The translations under genes were made by a program, and so were the position numbers. The notes under the pieces were generated by a model, which did not search any database, was not told where the DNA came from, and saw nothing but the letters and a program-made list of their open reading frames with translations. A stretch of 6,095 bases of DNA, from NCBI GenBank assembly GCA_943326315.2, contig CALPSU020000163.1:1-6095 (forward strand). The letters are read 5' to 3'. This document shows positions 1 to 6,044 of the stretch, one piece after another. Source of the stretch: Chryseobacterium gleum (lineage in GTDB: Bacteria; Bacteroidota; Bacteroidia; Flavobacteriales_D; Crocinitomicaceae). The first letter of the stretch is position 1, and the number at the start of each line of letters is the position of its first letter.

Positions 1-1186
1 AGTAAATAATACACCTATAGTAGCTCCTATTACTGGAGTTAATACTGTATGTTTAGGTACTTCAACAACTTTCTCAAATACAACATTGGGAGGATCTTGG
101 ACTAGTTCTATTATCACTAATGCTACAATTTCTTCATCAGGAATAGTTACTACGTTATTACCAGGAACTAGCGATATCTCTTATTCTGTAACTTCGCAAT
201 TGGGTTGTACGGCAACTCAAATAGTTAATTTAATAATAGGATCGATGCCTATTGTTGAACCTATCACAGGTGTAAATACAATTTGCGAAGGCTCTTCAAC
301 TAATTTAAATAGTTTAACTGCTGGAGGAGTATGGTCAAGTTCTGACCCTACACGATCAGTTGTTACTAATAGTGGAGTTTTAACAGGAGTTTCCAATGGT
401 TCAAGTGTTATTAGTTATACAGTTACAAATAATGGATGTGTTGCTATTCAGACGTTTCCAATATCAATTAGTATATCTCCTGACGTAACTGCAACTTCTG
501 GAAATACAAGTGTGTGTTTAGGTGAAACTTCAGTCTTGTCAAATGCTACAATGGGAGGTACTTGGACAAGTTTATCTCCACTTATTGCGAATGTTTCTAA
601 CGATGGTTTAGTAACAAGCCTAACTTCTGGTGCTAGTATTATTAGATATTCTGTTACTGCATTAGGTTGTACAACAAATAAAGATATTGTTTTTACAGTT
701 AATTCTTTACCAAGTGTTTCTTTAAGTACAATTCCATTGATTTGTTCTACTTGGAATTCATATAGTCTTAGCCAAGGTTTACCTCTAGGAGGACAGTATT
801 CAGGTTTAGGAATTATGGGAAATATTTTTACTCCAATTTCTACAGGGAATTCAATAGTTTCTTATAGTTATACAGATGCTAACTCATGTACTAATACTGT
901 TCAGTCTACAATAAATGTCCAAACTTGTGCAGGAATTGAAGAATTAGCAACCTCTACATTTATTGTTTATCCAAATCCAGCGAAAAACTTTGTAAAGATT
1001 GTTTCAGATAATGAAGATATAAAAGAAATCAAATTGTATGATAACACTGGAAGATTGATTGCTTCTCAAAATGTTTTTGGAATTGAAACTGAATTAGATT
1101 TAGTGAATTACGCGAATGGTTGTTATACCTTATGTATTAGTTCAGATAATAAAACAATTAATACAAGAATATCAATAAATAAATAG
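1..1186 (+). CDS. Secreted Ig-like repeat protein with T9SS C-terminal sorting domain (5'-partial)
   Basis: The frame is open from the left edge (first whole codon 2-4) to TAG at 1184-1186, giving 394 residues. The real start and signal peptide lie outside the window. A TTG at 86 can be read as a start, but the same repeat pattern continues upstream of it, so it is internal. Three repeats of 77-78 residues (14-247, 248-478, 479-709) are followed by a diverged module (710-925) with a GGQYSGLGIMGNIFTP stretch. Each unit has a cysteine pair about 50 residues apart, which may form one disulfide per domain. The C-terminus reads FIVYPNPAKNF, then IKLYDNTGRLI, then NGCYTLCI, ending SINK. This is the type A sorting domain that directs T9SS export and, in known cases, surface attachment or release. 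The class is familiar from flavobacterial adhesin-like surface proteins. The ligand is unknown, and the missing N-terminus could carry a catalytic domain. A terminator follows immediately. Confidence 0.9.
   Translation, partial: VNNTPIVAPITGVNTVCLGTSTTFSNTTLGGSWTSSIITNATISSSGIVTTLLPGTSDISYSVTSQLGCTATQIVNLIIGSMPIVEPITGVNTICEGSSTNLNSLTAGGVWSSSDPTRSVVTNSGVLTGVSNGSSVISYTVTNNGCVAIQTFPISISISPDVTATSGNTSVCLGETSVLSNATMGGTWTSLSPLIANVSNDGLVTSLTSGASIIRYSVTALGCTTNKDIVFTVNSLPSVSLSTIPLICSTWNSYSLSQGLPLGGQYSGLGIMGNIFTPISTGNSIVSYSYTDANSCTNTVQSTINVQTCAGIEELATSTFIVYPNPAKNFVKIVSDNEDIKEIKLYDNTGRLIASQNVFGIETELDLVNYANGCYTLCISSDNKTINTRISINK
14..925 (+). repeat. Tandem Ig-like protein repeats (four units)
   Basis: Units begin at 14, 248, 479 and 710, and the first three are 78, 77 and 77 codons long. 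Units 1 and 2 open with the nearly identical PIVAPITGVNT and PIVEPITGVNT. Units 1-3 share a C-x-G motif, a GG-x-W motif (W followed by S or T), an SG-(I/V/L)-(V/L)-T turn, an S-x-(I/V)-x-Y-(S/T)-V strand and a second cysteine after glycine. Unit 4 keeps the cysteine pair (48 apart) but replaces the tryptophan motif with GGQYSG. The repetition is clear in protein but largely diverged in DNA, so it is an old duplication rather than recent slippage. The fold is inferred to be a bacterial Ig-like beta sandwich. Confidence 0.8.
956..1183 (+). other. T9SS type A sorting domain (C-terminal domain)
   Basis: About 76 residues form the export signal recognised by the type IX machinery at the outer membrane. 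The diagnostic order is visible: a YPNP motif near the start, a central LYDNTGRLI strand, an NG-x-Y motif, and a terminal basic beta strand ending in lysine. Two cysteines sit at and just after the NG-x-Y motif (NGCYTLC), which is unusual, because these positions are normally hydrophobic. Confidence 0.88.
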
Positions 1187-1201
1187 CACTATAATAAATT
1201 T

Positions 1202-1237
1202 AAATAGCGGTTTCAGTAATGGAATCGCTATTTTTTT
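1202..1237 (+). terminator. Intrinsic terminator of the secreted repeat protein gene
   Basis: A 13-bp stem (1202-1214 paired with 1221-1233, including two G-U pairs) closes a 6-base AGTAAT loop. The T-rich 3' arm runs directly into more T (1231-1237 all T). It starts 16 bp after the stop codon. This is a classical rho-independent terminator on the plus strand. Confidence 0.88.
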
Positions 1238-1362
1238 GTTTCTAAAATTGTGATTTTTTTCAAAACATTGTTTTTTAGTGTAGAAGCTAAATTATTTGTG
1301 CATGTTGTATTATTCATAAATTTAATATTTGTTCTTTCTAGAACTTGAACATCAAATTTACT

Positions 1363-1396
1363 ATAAACTCTCACTATTGGTATAATGAGAGTTTAT
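1363..1396. other. Unassigned 11-bp stem-loop in the convergent intergenic region
   Basis: ATAAACTCTCA (1363-1373) is perfectly complementary to TGAGAGTTTAT (1386-1396) across a 12-base loop. The plus-strand side continues with a modest T-rich tract (TATTTTGTT). The minus-strand side has no T run. It could be a weak plus-strand backup terminator, the end of a small RNA starting after 1237, or a 3' structure protecting the minus-strand small-ORF transcript. The sequence does not decide between these. The surrounding 1238-1439 contains no other convincing gene or promoter. Confidence 0.5.
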
Positions 1397-1439
1397 TATT
1401 TTGTTAATAACGAGTTAAATTTCTAATTGAAAATTAGTA

Positions 1440-1544
1440 TTATTCGTATTTAGCTTTCTTTAATTTTTTTTCAGCTTTTTTTTCTTTAACCGATTTAACT
1501 GGTTCTTTTTTTACATTTTTTTTACTGTCTTGACTTTTTGCCAT
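1440..1544 (-). CDS. Small lysine-rich protein, 34 residues, unknown function
   Basis: This is a complete short reading frame, ATG at 1544-1542 and TAA at 1442-1440. The peptide starts MAKSQDSKKNVKKEP and ends KKAKYE. Fifteen of its 34 residues are lysine, with a few glutamates and no cysteine, tryptophan or membrane segment, so it is strongly basic and probably disordered or helical. Its composition matches the very short Lys-rich hypothetical proteins found in flavobacterial genomes, which is why I call it coding. A role in binding nucleic acid or ribosomes would be conjecture. It starts 89 bp beyond the stop of the dioxygenase-rhodanese gene on the same strand, with no strong terminator between, so it may be a read-through cistron. 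The upstream bases (AAAAATAAATAGT) are A-rich without a Shine-Dalgarno, as is normal in this phylum. The alternative is chance, since A-rich DNA produces lysine codons easily. Confidence 0.6.
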   Translation of the reverse strand: MAKSQDSKKNVKKEPVKSVKEKKAEKKLKKAKYE

Positions 1545-1633
1545 ACTATTTATTTTTAATGTGAATAAAATCTAGATATTACGATCTAAATTTACATTTA
1601 CTTTTTGAATATGTTTAAAATTTAGAAATTATA

Positions 1634-3046
1634 TTATAAAGAACTTGGACAAACATATTCAGTTTTTTTGATATTAATGTCTGATACTATAGCTTTATAA
1701 CCACTCTCAATATTGATTAAATTTTCAAATCCTCTAGATTTTAATATGGATATGTATATCATTGATCGATAACCTCCGGCACAATGGCAATAGTATGTTT
1801 TATTTTTATCTAAACTTGAAATTCCATCATTGATATTATCTAAAGGAAGATTAATTGCGTTAACTATATGTTCGGATTGGTATTCCCCTGTTTTACGAAC
1901 ATCTAAAATAGTGACATTATTGTCTTTTTTGTAAATCTCAATAAATTCAGTTGCTGGAATAGAATGTATTGTATCAACTTCTTTTCCTTCTTTTTTCCAT
2001 TCTTCAAACCCACCCTCTAGATATCCAATTGCGAAATCATAACCTACTCGAGCTAAACGAATAACTGTTTCTTCTTCACGACCAATTTCAGTAATTAGAA
2101 GTATTTCTTGTTTTATATCTGGAATTAAAGCTCCAACCCAAGGTGCAAAACTTCCGTCAATTCCTATGTTAATTGAGTTTGGGATAAATCCTTTTGCAAA
2201 ATCAGCTTGATTTCTTACATCTAAAATTAATGCTTTTGTTTCATTTGCAACATTTTCAAAATCTTCAACGGATAATGCTCTAGTTCCTTTTTTTATAACA
2301 TCCTCAATATTTTCATAACCTTCTTTGTTCATTTGAACATTAAGAGGGAAATAGGATGGAGGAGGTAATAAACCATTTGTAACTTCTGAAATAAATTCAT
2401 TTTTAGTCATGTCAGAACGCAAAGCATAATTCACTTCTTTCTGATGACCTAAAGTATCAAATGTTTCTTTACTCATGTTTTTACCACACGCTGAGCCAGC
2501 ACCATGAGCAGGATATACCAACATACTGCTTGGTAGATTCATTATTTTATTTCTTAAAGAATCGTATAAATGTCCTGCTAAATCTTCTACGGTTAAATGA
2601 GATTTAGCTGCTAGATCTGGTCGTCCAACATCTCCGATGAATAAAGTATCACCACTAAAAAGGGCATGTTCAATTCCATTTTCATCAAACAATAAATAAG
2701 ATGTTGATTCCATTGTATGACCAGGCGTATGTAAAACCTTAATATTAATTTTACCAACTTTTAAAACCTCACCATCTAAAGCGATATGGGCATCAAAGTT
2801 TGTTTTAGCATTTGGACCAAATACAATTGTTGCTCCCGTTTCTTTTGCTAAATCAACATGACCACTTACAAAATCAGCATGAAAATGCGTTTCAAGAACA
2901 TATTTTATTTTTACCCCTTCAGACTTTGCCTTTTGAATATATGGTTTAATTTCTCTTAATGGGTCAATAACAACTGCTTCTCCTTCAGATTGAATAAAAT
3001 AAGCTCCTTGAGCTAAGCAACCAGTATATATTTGTTCAATTTTCAT
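1634..3046 (-). CDS. Persulfide dioxygenase-rhodanese fusion (CstB-like)
   Basis: A 470-residue cytoplasmic enzyme with three domains. Residues 1-235 are a metallo-beta-lactamase fold of the ETHE1 persulfide dioxygenase type. By family knowledge the single iron is held by His54 (in THFHADF), His110 (TPGH) and Asp133 (SGDTLF); the family signature GDVGRPDL follows and His181 lies in PAHGAGSACG. Asp58 is followed by Phe, not His, consistent with a mononuclear rather than di-zinc site. Residues 255-355 are a rhodanese domain whose catalytic cysteine position is glutamate (LITEIGREEE), so it should be inactive. Residues 362-455 are a second rhodanese with an intact CAGGYR loop (Cys422, Arg427). 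Predicted role: oxidise glutathione-like or CoA persulfides and transfer sulfane sulfur, yielding sulfite or thiosulfate. The architecture agrees with S. aureus CstB. It starts 9 bp after the permease gene, with no Shine-Dalgarno, so it is co-transcribed with it. In vivo substrate is inferred. Confidence 0.92.
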   Translation of the reverse strand: MKIEQIYTGCLAQGAYFIQSEGEAVVIDPLREIKPYIQKAKSEGVKIKYVLETHFHADFVSGHVDLAKETGATIVFGPNAKTNFDAHIALDGEVLKVGKINIKVLHTPGHTMESTSYLLFDENGIEHALFSGDTLFIGDVGRPDLAAKSHLTVEDLAGHLYDSLRNKIMNLPSSMLVYPAHGAGSACGKNMSKETFDTLGHQKEVNYALRSDMTKNEFISEVTNGLLPPPSYFPLNVQMNKEGYENIEDVIKKGTRALSVEDFENVANETKALILDVRNQADFAKGFIPNSINIGIDGSFAPWVGALIPDIKQEILLITEIGREEETVIRLARVGYDFAIGYLEGGFEEWKKEGKEVDTIHSIPATEFIEIYKKDNNVTILDVRKTGEYQSEHIVNAINLPLDNINDGISSLDKNKTYYCHCAGGYRSMIYISILKSRGFENLINIESGYKAIVSDINIKKTEYVCPSSL

Positions 3047-3055
3047 ATTTGTAAA

Positions 3056-3859
3056 TTATATAGAAGTTAATTCGTGAATTATTATGAATGATCCTATAAT
3101 TAAAATGAACCAACCAAAACCCTTTTTTAATTTATTTCCATCGATGAATTTTGTAAGATAATTTCCAATAAAAATTCCTATTATAGCTAGTAATGTAAAG
3201 ATAATTAAAAGTTTCCAATTTATTATTTCAGTAGCAATGGATAAATCACCTATAAATCCTATAATTGAATTTGCTGCAATAATTAATAAAGAAGTTCCTA
3301 CTGCCATCTTCATGGGTAATTTACATCTAAAAACCAATGCCGGAATAATTAAAAAACCACCACCTGCACCTACAAATCCTGTTAATAAACCTAATAATAA
3401 ACCTTGAATAATTATAGAAGAATAATTTGTAATTATTATATCATTTATTTGTAGAGTGCAATCGATCGATTTTCGAATCATTGAAAAAGAAGCTGCTATC
3501 ATAAGTATTGCAAAAAAAAGCATAGTTAAAATTGCTTTTGTAATTACAAAATTTGAAATTGTTATTATTTCTTCAGGAATTGATGGTATTAAAAATTTAC
3601 GTGTTATAAAAACTGAAATTAATGCAGGCGTACCAAAAATAATAGCAGTTTTAATATGTACTAATCCTTTATTATATTTTGGGATCACTCCAATTAAACT
3701 GCTCAATCCGACAATGAAAAGTGAATATGCCGTTGCCGTAGTTGGTTCAATATGATAGATATATACTAAAACAGGAACACTTAAGATTGACCCACCACCA
3801 CCTAAAACACCGAGAATAATTCCGATTATTATTGCGATTATAAATCCTAAAATTTCCAT
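3056..3859 (-). CDS. TauE/SafE-family permease, probable sulfite/sulfur oxyanion exporter
   Basis: A 267-residue, very hydrophobic inner-membrane protein with about eight membrane segments arranged as two homologous halves. Each half carries the family's glycine-rich hairpin followed by a proline: GVLGGGGSILSVPVL at residues 17-31 and GFVGAGGGFLIIPAL at 161-175. A short polar linker (about 129-145) separates the halves. Members of this family export sulfite or sulfoacetate, take up other anions, or are uncharacterised. The choice here rests on the next gene, a persulfide dioxygenase-rhodanese 9 bp downstream, whose product would be sulfite or thiosulfate. The start at 3859 is supported by an AAAGGA sequence (3867-3872) seven bases upstream, rare in this phylum, and by a promoter with a -7 box at 3941-3948. 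The length is normal for the family. Direction of transport and exact substrate are inferred. Confidence 0.88.
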   Translation of the reverse strand: MEILGFIIAIIIGIILGVLGGGGSILSVPVLVYIYHIEPTTATAYSLFIVGLSSLIGVIPKYNKGLVHIKTAIIFGTPALISVFITRKFLIPSIPEEIITISNFVITKAILTMLFFAILMIAASFSMIRKSIDCTLQINDIIITNYSSIIIQGLLLGLLTGFVGAGGGFLIIPALVFRCKLPMKMAVGTSLLIIAANSIIGFIGDLSIATEIINWKLLIIFTLLAIIGIFIGNYLTKFIDGNKLKKGFGWFILIIGSFIIIHELTSI

Positions 3860-3866
3860 TATTTTA

Positions 3867-3872
3867 TCCTTT
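3867..3872 (-). promoter_or_regulatory. Shine-Dalgarno-like site of the permease gene
   Basis: AAAGGA on the minus strand lies seven bases before ATG at 3859. It is the only gene here with such a site; the other minus-strand starts have A/T-rich leaders. It supports the chosen start. Confidence 0.55.
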
Positions 3873-3940
3873 ACAGTGTGAAATTAGTCTTTTTAATTTG
3901 TTTCTTAAGTAACATTTGTTTCAGAAAGTGTTTTTTTATA

Positions 3941-3965
3941 CAAATGTAAAGTCCTATAAAATAGG
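3941..3965 (-). promoter_or_regulatory. Promoter of the sulfur operon with adjacent dyad
   Basis: On the minus strand TACATTTG (3948-3941) matches the Bacteroidota -7 consensus TAnnTTTG exactly. No good TTTG box is present at the expected -33 position, which suggests that an activator helps. Just upstream of the -7 box, CCTAT and ATAGG form a 13-bp dyad with a 3-base centre (3953-3965), well placed for a regulator between the -7 and -33 regions. Transcription would start near 3934, leaving a leader of about 75 bases. The promoter match is seen; the operator role is inferred. Confidence 0.5.
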
Positions 3966-3991
3966 TAGTTTAGATAGTTTTTATATGTTGT

Positions 3992-4027
3992 TTTTTTAGG
4001 GGCAGGGCATGCCCTGTCCCTAAAAAA
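3992..4027. repeat. GC-rich 36-bp near-perfect palindrome, REP-like element
   Basis: The left arm 3992-4009 and right arm 4010-4027 are reverse complements at all positions but one (G4002 opposite T4017). The centre is GGGCATGCCC and the outer ends are T6/A6. The GC-rich core (3999-4020) stands out in very AT-rich DNA. There is no T run beyond either arm, so it is not a simple terminator, and each flanking gene already has its own signals. Form and location (intergenic, between a terminator and a promoter) fit a repetitive extragenic palindrome or a mobile hairpin element. Whether it recurs in the genome cannot be seen here. Confidence 0.6.
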
Positions 4028-4035
4028 TGACACAC

Positions 4036-4066
4036 AAAAAAACGCCATCCGAAAATCGAATGGCGT
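4036..4066 (-). terminator. Intrinsic terminator of the aminotransferase gene
   Basis: Read on the minus strand, ACGCCATTCG (4066-4057) pairs with CGGATGGCGT (4051-4042) in a 10-bp stem with one U-G pair and an ATTTT loop, followed by an unbroken T run (4041-4036). It starts 22 bp after the aminotransferase stop. It isolates that gene from the sulfur operon downstream. Confidence 0.92.
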
Positions 4067-4088
4067 AACAATAAAATATTATTATTGC

Positions 4089-5315
4089 TTAATTGCTTGC
4101 AGTTAATGTTTCTTGATCAACAACTCGTCCAGGATATACCTTTAACGCTTCACCTAAACAAATTACTGCTTTTTTCAATGAATCTTGATTCAGTACATAA
4201 GCTATACGAGCCTCTTGTTTTCCAGCACCTTTAGTAGAATAGAACCCATTTGCTGGAGCCATCATAACAGTTTGACCTTCAAATTCGAAATCTTCTAATA
4301 ACCATTGGCAGAATTTTTCAGCGTCATCAACTGGAAATTTAGCAACGCAATAAAATGCTCCACTTGGATTTGGGCAGAAAACACCAGGAATACTGTTTAA
4401 ACCTTGAACCATAATGTTTCTTCTTTCAACGTATTCAGCAACTACATTGTCGAAATATGATTGAGGAGTATTTAATGCAGCTTCAGAAGCTATTTGGTCA
4501 ATTGTTGGAGGTGATAAACGAGCTTGACCGAATTTTAAAGCTGCAGCCATTACTTCTTTATTTTTTGTAATTAAGGCACCAATTCTAGCTCCACACATTG
4601 AATAACGTTTAGAAACAGAATCAATCATAATTACATTTTCGTCGATTCCTTCTAAATTCATTACTGAAAAAGGAATTGCACCATCGTAACAGAATTCACG
4701 GTAAACTTCGTCAGCAAATAAGAATAAATCGTGTTTTTTAACTAAATCACGTAATTGTTCCAATTCACTTTTTGAATATAGATAACCTGTAGGGTTTCCT
4801 GGGTTACAAATAACGATTGCTCTAGTTTTAGAAGTGATTTTTTTCTCAATTTCTTCTACTGGAGGTAAAGCAAATCCAGATTCAATTGTTGCTGTAACAG
4901 GTACTACATTTATTCCTGCAGTTACTGCGAAACCATTATAGTTAGCGTAAAATGGCTCAGGAATAATAACTTCATCACCAATGTTACATGTTGTCATGAA
5001 ACCAAAAATTAATGCTTCAGAACCACCCGTTGTGATTAAGATATCTTCTGCATTTACATTTATCCCAGTTCTTTGGTAATAGGCAGCTAAATTTGTTCTG
5101 TATGATTCGAAACCAGCTGAATGACTATATTCAATCACTTTTCTGTCCATGTTTTTAATAGCATTTAAAGCTACTTCTGGAGTTTCTATGTCTGGTTGAC
5201 CAATATTTAAATGGTAAACAATTTTACCTTGTTTTTTAGCTGTTTCTGCATAAGGAACCAATTTACGAATCGGTGAAGCAGGCATATCAATCGCTTTCTG
5301 AGAAATTTTTGGCAT
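4089..5315 (-). CDS. Class I PLP-dependent aminotransferase (aspartate/aromatic type)
   Basis: A 408-residue cytoplasmic enzyme, full length for fold-type I aminotransferases. It swaps an amino group between an amino acid and a 2-oxo acid using pyridoxal phosphate. Key residues are visible: the cofactor-binding Gly/Ser region TTGGSEA (95-101), NPGNPTG with Asn174, Asp202 and Tyr205 in ADEVYREF, the Schiff-base Lys236 in DSVSKRYSM, Arg244 in GARIG, and Arg370 in ARIAYV, which by homology binds the substrate carboxylate. The N-terminal NIGQPDIETP motif is typical of the AspC-like branch. The donor cannot be fixed from motifs: aspartate is the most likely, with aromatic or other amino acids possible. 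The gene has its own -7 box just upstream and a strong terminator, so it is probably monocistronic and constitutive. The start at 5315 is the first ATG after the promoter and begins the conserved N-terminus. Confidence 0.93.
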   Translation of the reverse strand: MPKISQKAIDMPASPIRKLVPYAETAKKQGKIVYHLNIGQPDIETPEVALNAIKNMDRKVIEYSHSAGFESYRTNLAAYYQRTGINVNAEDILITTGGSEALIFGFMTTCNIGDEVIIPEPFYANYNGFAVTAGINVVPVTATIESGFALPPVEEIEKKITSKTRAIVICNPGNPTGYLYSKSELEQLRDLVKKHDLFLFADEVYREFCYDGAIPFSVMNLEGIDENVIMIDSVSKRYSMCGARIGALITKNKEVMAAALKFGQARLSPPTIDQIASEAALNTPQSYFDNVVAEYVERRNIMVQGLNSIPGVFCPNPSGAFYCVAKFPVDDAEKFCQWLLEDFEFEGQTVMMAPANGFYSTKGAGKQEARIAYVLNQDSLKKAVICLGEALKVYPGRVVDQETLTASN

Positions 5316-5333
5316 ATAAATTTAATTTTACAT

Positions 5334-5341
5334 CAAATTTA
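5334..5341 (-). promoter_or_regulatory. Promoter -7 box of the aminotransferase gene
   Basis: TAAATTTG on the minus strand (5341-5334) matches the Bacteroidota -7 consensus TAnnTTTG at every defined position. No clear TTTG sits about 19 bases further upstream. Transcription would start near 5328, giving a leader of only about a dozen A/T-rich bases without a Shine-Dalgarno. Confidence 0.45.
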
Positions 5342-5387
5342 TGGATAAAGTTTGAATTTTTATAAAAATGTTAGAAATCTATTTGAA

Positions 5388-5921
5388 TTATTTAAATTCT
5401 TTCAACTTTTGAATTAGAACGTCAATTTCAGGATGCTTTTTCCAAGCACAACGGTCTATGTTTAGTTTGGTTATTTCGTTTGAATCATTTGAAAAATGGA
5501 ATATTCTCTGATTTCCATATAGTTTATCAAATTTTTCTTCAAAAAGAATGTTGATTTTATTGTAATTGAAAACTTCCGTATTAGTTTTCCCAGTATAAAT
5601 ATTTAACTCTTCAAGTGTTAATTGATGCGTATCTGTATCAAAATTAAAATTAGTAATACGTCTATTCTTATTTTTTTTTATTACTCTTAATGAGTAGTAA
5701 TAGATTGCTGTAAATGAAAATATCCAACTAAAAACATGGTATTTATCTAGTAAGATTAATGTTGGAGGATATTTATCTCCTGTCCAAGTTATGCAAGGAT
5801 ATGTATAAATAACCAAAATCCCCAACATCCAAGAACAGCTCACAACAACGGATATTTTAATGAGTAAAATCAAATAACCATCTGTTAATTCATGATTGGG
5901 TTCTTGAATTCGAAAGTTCAT
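5388..5921 (-). CDS. Hypothetical membrane protein with two TM segments and a cytosolic C-terminal domain
   Basis: A 177-residue protein that I do not recognise. A short polar N-terminus precedes a hydrophobic segment at about 16-41 and a second at about 62-80. The basic stretch IKKNKNRR (81-88) follows, which by the positive-inside rule places the remaining 90 or so residues in the cytosol. That tail alternates short hydrophobic and polar stretches (NFNFDTDTHQLTLEEL, then FNYNKINILFEE) and ends in a helix-like ending (IDVLIQKLKEFK). The pattern resembles small bacterial PH-like domains attached to two membrane helices, but this is a guess from shape only. Cysteines are at 29, 43 and 158. It lies 72 bp upstream of the aminotransferase start, which has its own promoter, so no functional link is implied. 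No clear promoter or terminator of its own was found. The start at 5921 is the first in-frame ATG. Confidence 0.7.
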   Translation of the reverse strand: MNFRIQEPNHELTDGYLILLIKISVVVSCSWMLGILVIYTYPCITWTGDKYPPTLILLDKYHVFSWIFSFTAIYYYSLRVIKKNKNRRITNFNFDTDTHQLTLEELNIYTGKTNTEVFNYNKINILFEEKFDKLYGNQRIFHFSNDSNEITKLNIDRCAWKKHPEIDVLIQKLKEFK

Positions 5922-6044
5922 ATCAATTGCATTGTTTTATTATGAAGATATGAAAAATAGTTTTAATAATTTGAATTTCTGTTATTTAAATCCTTCTTAT
6001 GGTTTCATAATCATCAGAGAGATAGTGTTGTTTAACCAATTGTT

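Noticed and set aside
86..88. TTG as the start codon of the secreted repeat protein
   Set aside because: The same frame is open to the window edge and encodes the matching beginning of the first repeat upstream, so the gene starts outside the window.
1573..1588. TAGAT...ATCTA dyad upstream of the small lysine-rich ORF as an operator
   Set aside because: Five-base AT-rich arms with no well-placed promoter; too weak to call.
1586..1625. Inverted repeat CTAAATTT...AAATTTAG after the dioxygenase-rhodanese stop as a terminator
   Set aside because: Only A/T pairs apart from one, a 24-base loop and no clean T run on the minus strand; expected by chance in DNA this AT-rich.
3456..3755. A 99-codon open frame on the plus strand inside the permease gene
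   Set aside because: It is the antisense shadow of the TauE-like gene, whose halves and glycine motifs are clear. The shadow protein has no recognisable pattern and no start signals.
3992..4027. The 36-bp palindrome as a bidirectional terminator
   Set aside because: The T tracts are on the 5' side of each arm and pair with A tracts at the 3' side, so no free U run follows the hairpin on either strand; the aminotransferase already has a proper terminator at 4036-4066.
5385..5399. GAATT...AATTC hairpin at the end of the membrane protein gene as a terminator
   Set aside because: A five-base AT-rich stem overlapping the stop codon with no T run after it.
5930..5965. TATTTTTC as a -7 box for the membrane protein gene
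   Set aside because: It misses the final G of TAnnTTTG and no -33 box accompanies it.
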